The notes under the pieces are model-generated. The model saw only the letters and a list, made by a program, of their open reading frames with translations. It did no database searches and was not told the DNA's origin. A program made the position numbers and the translations under genes. Below are positions 56,471 to 64,000 of a DNA stretch of 64,000 nucleotides, piece after piece. Source of the stretch: Clostridiaceae bacterium JG1575 (GTDB lineage Bacteria; Bacillota; Clostridia; Clostridiales; Clostridiaceae); contig LQGW01000037.1 in NCBI GenBank assembly GCA_002838815.1, forward strand, positions 52,754 to 116,753, read 5' to 3'. Each line of letters opens with the position of its first letter. Positions within the stretch are counted from its first letter, which is position 1.

Positions 56471-57466
56471 ATGACCAATCATTCAAAAAAGTACGTCATC
56501 GGCATTGATCTTGGAGGGACGAAGATCTCCACGGCCATTGCCGATTCTACGGGGCATATTATTGAAAAAACCACCCTGGCCACGGGCGCCAAAGATGGAG
56601 AATTCCACGTGATGAACCGCATGATTTCATCTGTGGAGCAGGTTTTGGAAGCCTCAGGGCTTCCGCTTCAGGAAGTGGCCGCCATCGGAGTGGGGGCTCC
56701 AGGCCCCTTGGATGCCGATCGAGGCGCCATCATCACCACCCCCAACTTGCCGTTTCGCAATTATTCCATTACCGAGCCTTTGGTCCAGCGCTTTGGGGTT
56801 CCGGCTTTTTTGGACAACGACGGCAACGTGGCCGCCATTGGGGAGTGGCTCTTTGGTCAAGGCAAAGGCTGCCAAAATCTCATCTATTTGACGGTTTCCA
56901 CTGGCGTAGGTGGCGGTGCGGTGTTGTCGGGCCGACCATTCCATGGGTCGACGTCCAATGCCTTGGAGGTGGGGCATATGACCCTAGATCCTTCATCGCC
57001 CCACCGCTGCAACTGCGGTAATTATGGGGATGTGGAAGCGCTTTGCTCCGGTACGGCTCTTTCCAAGCGGGCCATGGAGGCCATTGCCCAGGGCCGGGAG
57101 ACGAGCCTTTCAAAACATCGACAGGTGACAACGTACGAAATCTATGAAGCCTATAAAGAAGGCGACCCTTTGGCGCGGGAAATCTTAACAACGTCTTGGC
57201 GCTATCTTGGCATCGCCGTAGCCAATCTTATTTTGACCTTTGATCCTGACGTCATCGCTATCGGCGGCGGGGTTTCACGCATTGGCGATGCGATGTTTGA
57301 GGCCGTTCGCGCTTCGGCCCGTGCCCACGCCTTTGAGTTTATGGTGGATCGTGTGCGCATCGTGCCCACGGGCCTAGCCCAAGATACCGGGGTGCTGGGC
57401 GCGATTGCCTTGGCCTTGGTGCGCAGCCAAGAGGGGGCTTTGAGAGAATCTGCCCCCAAAGAGTAA
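56471..57466 (+). CDS. glcK: ROK-family glucokinase
   Basis: 331 residues. The ATP phosphate-binding motif is GIDLGGTKI (near residue 11), the catalytic Asp is in FLDNDGNVAA, and STGVGGG and the EVGHM histidine are present. The zinc motif CxCGxxGCxE reads CNCGNYGDVE, so the third cysteine is an aspartate; zinc binding may be altered. Sugar phosphorylation (glucose) is expected; N-acetylmannosamine or another sugar is possible. It is monocistronic, ending in a convergent terminator. Confidence 0.88.
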   Translation: MTNHSKKYVIGIDLGGTKISTAIADSTGHIIEKTTLATGAKDGEFHVMNRMISSVEQVLEASGLPLQEVAAIGVGAPGPLDADRGAIITTPNLPFRNYSITEPLVQRFGVPAFLDNDGNVAAIGEWLFGQGKGCQNLIYLTVSTGVGGGAVLSGRPFHGSTSNALEVGHMTLDPSSPHRCNCGNYGDVEALCSGTALSKRAMEAIAQGRETSLSKHRQVTTYEIYEAYKEGDPLAREILTTSWRYLGIAVANLILTFDPDVIAIGGGVSRIGDAMFEAVRASARAHAFEFMVDRVRIVPTGLAQDTGVLGAIALALVRSQEGALRESAPKE

Positions 57467-57557
57467 CACCTCCTTTTTAAGCTCTCTGGGCAAACGAGGC
57501 CCTAAGGGAAAATACGCGGGGACTCAGTAAGGGCCACCCAAGACCCGCTCAAGCCAA

Positions 57558-57596
57558 AGGGATCGATCCAGCCGCTGGATCGATCCCTAGTTTTTT
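57558..57596 (+). terminator. Terminator of glcK
   Basis: A 14-bp perfect stem (57558-57571 with 57575-57588) with a CCG loop is followed by AGTTTTTTC. Confidence 0.9.
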
Positions 57597-57718
57597 CAAC
57601 GCGAGCCCTCAAGGGGGAATTATTGGGTGTCTTTTTGAGTTCTTGGGCGCTTGGCGGCGCCCCTTAATCGTTGAGTCTCATGATTCGCCCGATGGAAGGT
57701 AGTGCCGGGGCCTAAGGG

Positions 57719-58564
57719 TTAGGCCCTTTGCCGAGCGGCCAACAGACCGCTGAAAAGGATCAGGAGTGTTCCCAAAAGGGTGTGGAGCTCAAACGCCTCC
57801 CCAAAAATGAAATACCCGAGAATGGGGGAGACGATCACGGCGGTATAATCAAATAACGTCACCTTACTTGCGGGGGCGGTGAGGTAGGCTTTGGTCAAAA
57901 AGTACTGGCCGCTGGCGGCGAAGACGCCGATTAAAAGCAGCCACACGAGCTGGGTCGGAGTGGGGACGACAAAAGAGGGCAGCATCAGGGGCAGGCTGGC
58001 CAAAAGAGAAAACACGCTGAACCAAAAAATAATGATCATGCCCGGAACACGGCCCGACAGGGTGCGGATCATCACGTAGGCCATGCCCCCGAAAAAAGCA
58101 CCGCCGATGCCGGCTAAAGCCGGCAAGGGATCAAAGGCACCAGTGGGGTTGATGACAATGACGGCCCCTAAAAAGCCCAACAGCACCGATACCAGACGCA
58201 CCCGTGTCATGCGTTCGCCCAACAACACCACCGCCGCCAAGATGACGAAGAAGGGGTTGATTTTTTGAAGAACCTGGGAGTCGGCTAAGGGCAAAAGGTT
58301 GCTGGCGGTGAATAGGCAGACCACGCCGCAAAACCCTAAAAAGCAGCGCAAAAAAACGGTCTTACGATGCTCCTTGGGCACGGTGGGGCGCATTCTTTGT
58401 CGAAGCAGCGTCCCCGCTGCGAAAAAGAACATAATGAAGTTTCGAAAAAAAACTTGCTCAAAGAGGGGAATTCCTCCCCCGGAGAGCTTGACCATGGTGG
58501 CCATGAACGCAAAGGATGTGGAGGCGATCATCATATAAAGCATGCCTTTGTGATCTTGGGTCAT
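57719..58564 (-). CDS. EamA-family (DMT superfamily) membrane transporter
   Basis: 281 residues with about ten hydrophobic segments in two EamA repeats (TSFAFMATMVKLSGGGIPLF at the start and a second half with LLLIGVFAASGQYFLTKAYL). The family exports amino acids, nucleobases or other metabolites; the substrate is unknown. The start follows AAAGGAGGG. It is divergent from the histidine phosphatase gene and convergent with glcK. Confidence 0.9.
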   Translation of the reverse strand: MTQDHKGMLYMMIASTSFAFMATMVKLSGGGIPLFEQVFFRNFIMFFFAAGTLLRQRMRPTVPKEHRKTVFLRCFLGFCGVVCLFTASNLLPLADSQVLQKINPFFVILAAVVLLGERMTRVRLVSVLLGFLGAVIVINPTGAFDPLPALAGIGGAFFGGMAYVMIRTLSGRVPGMIIIFWFSVFSLLASLPLMLPSFVVPTPTQLVWLLLIGVFAASGQYFLTKAYLTAPASKVTLFDYTAVIVSPILGYFIFGEAFELHTLLGTLLILFSGLLAARQRA

Positions 58565-58817
58565 AAAAATCCCTCCTTTTAAGGATCATGAGTGCAGGGA
58601 ACCGCTTGGGTCCATGACTCCCCGTCCCTAAGTATAGCATTTTATCAGTGGACCTAGGAGTTTAGAAGAAAAGGGGGCATGGTCTTTGGTGCGACGGGAA
58701 ACACAAATGGGAAAATCTGCTATTATGGAGAAGAAAAAAACCGATCTAAGAGAGGGCCCCGGAGAGCTTGAAGCAAAAGATCCAAGAACGGGCCAAAGAC
58801 GAAGGAGAACGTCAGCG

Positions 58818-59513
58818 ATGAGTCCTTTAGGGAGAAATGAGGGAAAGCAAGATACGACGCAAGGGGAGCATCCGCAGACCACGGGGATGCTCTATTTTAC
58901 GCGCCATGGGGAGACCCTATGGAATTTGGAGGGGCGGTTTCAAGGGCGCGGCAACTCCGAGCTCACCGAGCGCGGAAAAATGCAGGCGGCGCGTCTTGGG
59001 GCCATATTGGATGAAGAAGGCATCGATCTTGTGGTGTCCAGCCCGCTTGGGAGGGCCCGGCATACCGCACAGCTCGCCCTTGGCGAGCGCAGCATTCCAC
59101 TGCTTTTTTTAAATGAGCTGATGGAGATGGATTTGGGGGCATGGGAGGGTTGCGCCTTGGCACAACTGAAGGAACTGGAGCCAGAGAATTTTTACCGATA
59201 TTGGCATAAGCCTTTTGATTATGTCACTCGCAGGGGAGAAAGCTTTGAAGCGCTCATTACCCGGGTGCGCCAGGCCCTTCAGAAATTGGTGCCGCTTTCC
59301 AGGGGCCGTCGGGTGCTGGTCGTCACTCACGGCATGACCCTCATGGCGCTGGTGCATCTTCTCTCGGGAGACCCCTTGGAAGATATTATTGTCCGGCCAG
59401 TCTTAGCCCAAACGAGCATTACGCGGGTAGCTTTTACGTGCGGTACTCAAGGAGAAGCCTGCTATAGGATTCAGTCTTTGGGCGATACCCGTCATTTTCT
59501 GGAGGAAGTGTAA
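58818..59513 (+). CDS. Histidine phosphatase (phosphoglycerate mutase-like)
   Basis: The most likely start is the ATG at 58818 (MSPLGRNEGKQD), 12 bases after AAGGAG. A shorter start at 58887 begins directly with the domain, and a longer frame from 58686 lacks a site. From 58818 it has 231 residues. The catalytic motif is TRHGETLWN, with the second His in VVTHGMTLM and the acid in MEMDLGAWEG. Substrate could be a sugar phosphate or a cobalamin intermediate (CobC-like); nothing here decides. It is followed by cinA after 2 bases. Confidence 0.87.
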   Translation: MSPLGRNEGKQDTTQGEHPQTTGMLYFTRHGETLWNLEGRFQGRGNSELTERGKMQAARLGAILDEEGIDLVVSSPLGRARHTAQLALGERSIPLLFLNELMEMDLGAWEGCALAQLKELEPENFYRYWHKPFDYVTRRGESFEALITRVRQALQKLVPLSRGRRVLVVTHGMTLMALVHLLSGDPLEDIIVRPVLAQTSITRVAFTCGTQGEACYRIQSLGDTRHFLEEV

Positions 59514-59515
59514 CC

Positions 59516-60772
59516 ATGGTTTGTGAGATTATTTGTGTGGGCACGGAGCTTTTGTTGGGCGACATCGTCAACACCAATGCGCAGTATTTGGCCCGAGAGC
59601 TCGCCGCCATGGGCATTCAGGTTTTTCGGCAGACCACCGTGGGGGACAACCCGCAGCGGCTTCATCGAGCATTTTCCGACGCCTTTTTAAACGCCGATTT
59701 GGTGATCACCACCGGAGGGCTTGGGCCCACCTTGGATGATTTAACCAAGGAGACTGCCGCGTCCTTTTTTGGCCAGGAGCTCATCGTTCATAAAGAGAGC
59801 CTGGAGCGTCTTGAGGCGTATTTTGGAGCCGGGAGTGAAGCCTTAAAAGGGGGCAATGAGAAACAGGCGCTTTTTCCCAAAGAGGCCGTCATCTTGAAAA
59901 ACCCCAATGGGACCGCGCCCGGAGCGGTACTCATTGATGGTTCCCGGCGCATTGCGGTATTGCCGGGGCCGCCTCGGGAGATGATCCCTATGTTTCAAAA
60001 GGAATTAAAGCTGTATTTGGAGACGCTCCAAAGGGAGGTTTTAGTATCTAAGATTCTTCGCTTCACGGGCCTTGGTGAATGGGACATGGCTCAACGAGTG
60101 GCGGATCTTTCCTTGGGGGAAAATCCCACCGTGGCTCCTTATGCGAAAGACGGGGAATGCATTTTGCGCCTGACGGCCCGCGGAGAAAGTCCAGAGGCCT
60201 GCGAGGCGCTCTTGACGCCTGCGGCCGAGGAGATCCGTCGCCGCTTGGCCGATTTTTATTACGGCGAGGGCGAGGAAACCCTCAAAGAAAAGCTCGCAAG
60301 GCTCCTTATAGAGCGGAACATTTCTTGCGCTACGGCGGAGAGCCTCACGGGGGGGCTTTTGGCCAGCAGCCTCATCGATTCGGATCTTGGCATTTCCAAG
60401 GTTTTTCGCGAGGGCTACATCACCTACAGCAACGACGCCAAAATCCGGGATCTTGGCGTCCAGGAGGCCACCCTTTTGACCCACGGCGCCGTGTCCGAGG
60501 AGACCGCCCGCCAAATGGTTCAAGGGCTTTATGCCAAATCTTCCGCGCAGCTTTGCTTGGCTACCACCGGCATTGCCGGGCCCACTGGAGCCACCCCGGA
60601 GAAGCCTTTGGGGCTGACGTACCTCGCCCTTTGTTATCGAGGAGAGGTATCGGTCGCACGCCATGTGTACCGCGGCGGCCGCCAGAGCGTACGTCGTCGG
60701 GCGGTGCAAGGCGCGCTGGCCTTAGCCCTTCGGGCCTTGGAAAGGGACGGGGAAGGGGACGCGAGGCCCTGA
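59516..60772 (+). CDS. cinA: CinA-family nicotinamide-nucleotide amidase
   Basis: 418 residues. The N-terminal molybdopterin-binding-like domain has GTELLLGDIVNTNAQYLA and TTGGLGPTLDDLTKE. The C-terminal domain (from about 255) has the amidase motifs ATAESLTGGLLASSL and TTGIAGPTGA. It recycles pyridine nucleotides by deamidating NMN and is competence-associated in some species. GGAGGAAG lies upstream. It is cotranscribed with the phosphatase. Confidence 0.95.
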   Translation: MVCEIICVGTELLLGDIVNTNAQYLARELAAMGIQVFRQTTVGDNPQRLHRAFSDAFLNADLVITTGGLGPTLDDLTKETAASFFGQELIVHKESLERLEAYFGAGSEALKGGNEKQALFPKEAVILKNPNGTAPGAVLIDGSRRIAVLPGPPREMIPMFQKELKLYLETLQREVLVSKILRFTGLGEWDMAQRVADLSLGENPTVAPYAKDGECILRLTARGESPEACEALLTPAAEEIRRRLADFYYGEGEETLKEKLARLLIERNISCATAESLTGGLLASSLIDSDLGISKVFREGYITYSNDAKIRDLGVQEATLLTHGAVSEETARQMVQGLYAKSSAQLCLATTGIAGPTGATPEKPLGLTYLALCYRGEVSVARHVYRGGRQSVRRRAVQGALALALRALERDGEGDARP

Positions 60773-60791
60773 ATATGCGGTTTTGCCTCAA

Positions 60792-60821
60792 TTGGCGAAT
60801 TGCCTCAAACCTTGCTATAAT
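60792..60821 (+). promoter_or_regulatory. Promoter of the ABC-F gene
   Basis: TTGGCG (60792-60797), an 18-base spacer and a perfect TATAAT (60816-60821). Confidence 0.75.
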
Positions 60822-60827
60822 AGGTTC

Positions 60828-60920
60828 ATTTGCAGGGACACCCAAAGGGCGTCCCTTTGCCTTGATCTATAAAAAGCGGCATCCGCCAACGGATGCACAG
60901 GTACCATAAGAGGAAGAATA
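60828..60920 (+). promoter_or_regulatory. Two-hairpin leader of the ABC-F gene
   Basis: AGGGAC.CCC-AAA-GGG.GTCCCT (about 60835-60856) is a stem with one mismatch, followed by TTTGCCTT. A second perfect stem GCATCCG-CCAA-CGGATGC (60879-60896) lies before the ribosome-binding site AGAGGAAG. The first may be an attenuating terminator. Confidence 0.5.
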
Positions 60921-62477
60921 ATGAGTGTTTTAACAGTAAAAGAATTAACCCATGGCTTCGGAGATCGAGCCATTTTTGAAGACGTGTCCTTCCGCCTTTT
61001 AAAAGGCGAGCACGTGGGGCTCATCGGCGCCAACGGCGAGGGCAAGTCCACCTTCATGAACATCATCACAGGATCCCTGATGCCCGATGAGGGCACCGTC
61101 GAGTGGTCGAACCGAGTCCGAGTGGGCTATTTGGACCAGCACGCCAAGCTGATTCCCGGGCAGACCATCCGGGAGGTGCTGCGATCCGCCTTTGCGTATC
61201 TGTACGCCATGGAGGAAGAAATCATCGCCATCGGGGATGCCATGGCTGATGCGGATGAGAAACAAATGGAGCGTTTCATGGAGGAAATGGGGACCTTGCA
61301 GGATCTTTTGGACCACAATGGCTTTTACACCATTGAATCCACCATCGAAGAAGTGGCGGCAGGCCTAGGCCTTCGCGATCTTGGGCTGGAGCACCACGTG
61401 GAGGAGCTCTCAGGAGGCCAGCGCACCAAGGTGCTGATGGCGAAGCTGCTTTTGGAGAAGCCCGACATTCTCTTGCTCGATGAGCCGACCAACTACCTGG
61501 ACGAAGAACACATCCGCTGGCTCACGGAGTATCTGCAAAACTATGAGAATGCCTTTATCTTGATTTCTCATGACCTGCCATTTTTGGACCGGGTCATCAA
61601 CGTCATCTACCACGTGGAGGAGCGAACCTTGACCCGCTATGTGGGGAATTATCAGGAGTTTGAGGCGCTTCGGGACGCCCGATTGCGTCAGGTGGAAGCG
61701 GCCTATGCGCGTCAGCAAAAAGAAATCGCTCGCCTAGAGGAGTTCGTTGCCCGAAATAAAGCTCGCGTCGCCACCGCCAACATGGCCAAATCCCGACAGA
61801 AAAAGCTCGATAAGATGGACCGCATCGAGCTGACTAAGGAAAAGCCCAAGCCGGTGTTTGAATTTATGCCTGGCAAGACCACTGGAAAGTTGATTTTTGA
61901 GACCAAGGGACTGGTCATCGGCTACGATCATCCGTTGACGAGGCCCTTGGATCTTTACGTCGAGCGCGGGCAGCGCATTGCCCTGACGGGCGCCAACGGT
62001 CTTGGAAAAACCACCCTACTCAAAAGCCTCATGGGCCTCATCGAACCCCTGGAAGGATCGGTGGAGCTTGGCGAGCATCAGCAGTTGGGCTACTTCGAAC
62101 AAGAGCAGGAGGTTAAAGACCACCGGACGTGTCTTGAAGATTATTGGGCGCTGTTTCCTGGAAACAACCAGTTTGAGGTGCGCTCCGCCTTAGCCAAGTG
62201 CGGCCTGACCACTTCCCAGATCGAAAGCCAGGTGAAAGTGCTCTCGGGGGGCGAAAAAGCAAAGCTTCGCCTGGCGAAGCTCATGAACCAGCCCACCAAC
62301 ATCCTCCTTTTGGATGAGCCGACGAACCATTTGGATCCGGACGCCAAGGAGGAATTGGCCAAGGCGTTGGCGCAGTATAAAGGAACCTTGATCTTGGTTT
62401 GCCATGAGCCCGAATTTTATCGCAAGGTCGTTCAAGAGGTTTGGTCCTGCGAAGACTGGACCTTGAAGGTGTATTAA
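60921..62477 (+). CDS. ABC-F family ATPase (YkpA/YbiT-like)
   Basis: 518 residues, two nucleotide-binding domains and no membrane segment. Walker A motifs are GANGEGKST and GANGLGKTT, signatures LSGGQRTK and LSGGEKAK, Walker B LLLDEPTNYLD and LLLDEPTNHLD. The inter-domain linker (about 245-300) is basic and helical (KARVATANMAKSRQKKLDKM). ABC-F proteins act on the ribosome, some protecting it from antibiotics. Whether this is a housekeeping or resistance member cannot be told. Confidence 0.95.
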   Translation: MSVLTVKELTHGFGDRAIFEDVSFRLLKGEHVGLIGANGEGKSTFMNIITGSLMPDEGTVEWSNRVRVGYLDQHAKLIPGQTIREVLRSAFAYLYAMEEEIIAIGDAMADADEKQMERFMEEMGTLQDLLDHNGFYTIESTIEEVAAGLGLRDLGLEHHVEELSGGQRTKVLMAKLLLEKPDILLLDEPTNYLDEEHIRWLTEYLQNYENAFILISHDLPFLDRVINVIYHVEERTLTRYVGNYQEFEALRDARLRQVEAAYARQQKEIARLEEFVARNKARVATANMAKSRQKKLDKMDRIELTKEKPKPVFEFMPGKTTGKLIFETKGLVIGYDHPLTRPLDLYVERGQRIALTGANGLGKTTLLKSLMGLIEPLEGSVELGEHQQLGYFEQEQEVKDHRTCLEDYWALFPGNNQFEVRSALAKCGLTTSQIESQVKVLSGGEKAKLRLAKLMNQPTNILLLDEPTNHLDPDAKEELAKALAQYKGTLILVCHEPEFYRKVVQEVWSCEDWTLKVY

Positions 62478-62553
62478 GGCATGCGGACGAGGGAAATCAA
62501 GCGGCAAGAACGCGCCGCAAAGAGGGCCGTTTGGGCCGAAGGATCAAGAAACC

Positions 62554-63939
62554 ATGCAAGAGAAAATTGACCTGACTAAAGGGGGCATCTTCAAGACCCT
62601 GACCCGATTGGCGCTGCCCATCATGGGCTCGTCATTCATTCAGATGGCCTACAACCTCTTTGACATGAAGTTTGTTGGCGACATCAGCTATAAAGCGGTG
62701 ACGGCTGTGGGCACCGCCACGTTCTTTTTGATGCTCAGCCAAGGCCTCATCATGCTCACCCGCGTTGGGGCAGAGGTTCTCGTGGCGCAAAGCCTGGGCA
62801 AAGGCGATGAAAAAGCCGCGGGCATCTATTCGTCCACAGCCATGAAGATGGCGCTCTATCTGGGCGTCCTTTGGAGTCTTTTTGGCTTTTTCGCCCGCAA
62901 CTCCTTCATCGGCTTCTTTCAGTTGAAGGACCCCGCCGTGGTGGAGATGGCCACGAATTATATGGCGGTGATGGTGGTCTCCTTGCCGCTGCTTTTCATC
63001 AACTTTATGCTGGTGGGCATCTTCAACGCCGGAGGCTATACGGACGTGCCATTTTGGGCCAACGCCGCCGGCGTGCTCGTTAAAATCACCTCAGGCTACG
63101 TCCTGATCCACGGCTCCTTCGGCCTCCCAGAGCTGGGCGTTCAAGGCTCTGCGGTGTCAACGCTCTTGGCTCAGAGCACCACGTTGCTGCTTTTGATTCG
63201 CTTTTTGAACAAGCGACCCGATGAATACCTGCGCATTCATTTTAGGGATCGCCTGCGTGGACCGTACGCCAAGCAGATCATCCGGATTGGCTGGCCGGCG
63301 GCGCTTCAGAGCTTCTTTTTCTCATTCATCAATACCTGGATCGGACGCATCGTTACGGGCGCAAGTCTTGAAGCGGCCTCCGTGCAACGCATCGGCGCGC
63401 AAATCGAATCCGTTTCCTGGATGACCTCGGCGGGATTTGCCACCGCCTTGTCCGCCTTCACCGGGCAAAACTATGGCGCCGGCAAGCCCCAGCGCGTCAT
63501 CCGTGGCTTTCACATCGGCTCGCTCATCGTAGGCGGCATCGGCATCTTTGCTACGTTGCTCCTCATGGGCCTGCCAAGACAACTGTTCTCCATTTTTATT
63601 GCGCAACCCGAAGAAGTGGTGCAAATGGGCATCGGTTATCTTGTGATTCTTGGCATCAGCCAGTTGTTTCAGTCCCTGGAGATTTCGACCACCGGTGCGT
63701 TCAATGGGTTGGGCCTGACGAAGATCCCCTCGGTGGTGAACATCTTCTTCCAAGCCCTGCGGATCCCCGCCGCACTGGTGCTGATGAGAACCTCACTTGG
63801 GATTAACGGTATTTGGTGGGCCATCAGCTTATCCACGGTGCTCAAGGGCATTGTGGGAATGCTTCTTTTCAATCGGGGGGTCATTCGCCGCTTGAAAACG
63901 GGAGAGCCTTTGAAGCGGCAAAGGCGGCGACGCCTCTAA
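62554..63939 (+). CDS. MATE-family efflux transporter
   Basis: 461 residues with about 12 hydrophobic segments in two six-helix halves (LTRLALPIMGSSFIQMAYNL at the N-terminus; RIGWPAALQSFFFSFINTWI at the start of the second half). MATE proteins export drugs or metabolites with sodium or proton antiport. It lies 76 bases after the ABC-F gene, with only a weak AAGGATC site, and is probably cotranscribed. The last 60 bases of the window show no further gene. Confidence 0.92.
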   Translation: MQEKIDLTKGGIFKTLTRLALPIMGSSFIQMAYNLFDMKFVGDISYKAVTAVGTATFFLMLSQGLIMLTRVGAEVLVAQSLGKGDEKAAGIYSSTAMKMALYLGVLWSLFGFFARNSFIGFFQLKDPAVVEMATNYMAVMVVSLPLLFINFMLVGIFNAGGYTDVPFWANAAGVLVKITSGYVLIHGSFGLPELGVQGSAVSTLLAQSTTLLLLIRFLNKRPDEYLRIHFRDRLRGPYAKQIIRIGWPAALQSFFFSFINTWIGRIVTGASLEAASVQRIGAQIESVSWMTSAGFATALSAFTGQNYGAGKPQRVIRGFHIGSLIVGGIGIFATLLLMGLPRQLFSIFIAQPEEVVQMGIGYLVILGISQLFQSLEISTTGAFNGLGLTKIPSVVNIFFQALRIPAALVLMRTSLGINGIWWAISLSTVLKGIVGMLLFNRGVIRRLKTGEPLKRQRRRRL

Positions 63940-64000
63940 AAAAGCACCCGGGATGGGGCCTCCCTCCCTCCTTTAGAAACCCTTCGGCGCCTGCCCCTTG

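Overview
The window reads as a chromosomal segment of an anaerobic, amino-acid-fermenting Firmicute. The likeliest placement is a Tissierellia/Peptoniphilaceae-like or other Clostridia lineage with fairly GC-rich coding DNA. That placement is inferred from four things: the gene order tuf–S10/spc/alpha–ecfA1A2T–truA–rplM–rpsI, a Zn-type S14, a complete glutamate mutase (methylaspartate) fermentation cluster, and large S8 proteases anchored by cell-wall-binding 2 (CWB2) repeats. No species is claimed.

Layout. 1–275 is the 3' end of tuf. 456–6426 is an insert between tuf and the S10 operon: a class B-like DyP peroxidase, methionine gamma-lyase (minus), about 1.4 kb of decayed non-coding DNA, an APC amino-acid permease and an XRE regulator (minus). 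6427–7038 holds two promoter candidates and a structured leader. 7039–22175 is one long plus-strand run of translation and secretion genes: rpsJ-rplC-rplD-rplW-rplB-rpsS-rplV-rpsC-rplP-rpmC-rpsQ-rplN-rplX-rplE-rpsZ-rpsH-rplF-rplR-rpsE-rpmD-rplO-secY-adk-map-KOW protein-infA-rpmJ-rpsM-rpsK-rpoA-rplQ. Two oddities stand out there: L22 carries an N-terminal extension of about 87 residues, and rpsD is missing from its usual place before rpoA. 22291–27636 carries the energising module of an ECF vitamin transporter, truA, a YwaF-type membrane protein and rplM-rpsI.

28034–30978 holds a baeRF-family protein and a Na/Pi-cotransporter-like protein with a PhoU-like tail. 31334–41418 is a catabolic island: a GntR regulator, glutamate mutase (glmS, glmL, glmE), methylaspartate ammonia-lyase, a two-subunit class I hydratase (probably mesaconase) and citDEF-like genes (probably citramalate lyase). 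Together these would convert L-glutamate to acetate plus pyruvate. 41604–55467 (minus strand) has three paralogous secreted S8 proteases of 1337–1540 residues. Each has an intact catalytic triad and a C-terminal CWB2 region, and each appears to be its own transcription unit with its own structured 5' leader. A frameshifted IS1182-like transposase remnant flanks them.

56471–63939 carries a ROK glucokinase, an EamA exporter (minus), a histidine phosphatase, cinA, an ABC-F ATPase with a two-hairpin leader, and a MATE exporter. I saw no tRNA, rRNA, CRISPR array, prophage or replication origin. The least explained parts are the protease trio with its leader RNAs, the ECF-operon leader that can hide its own ribosome-binding site, and the L22 extension.
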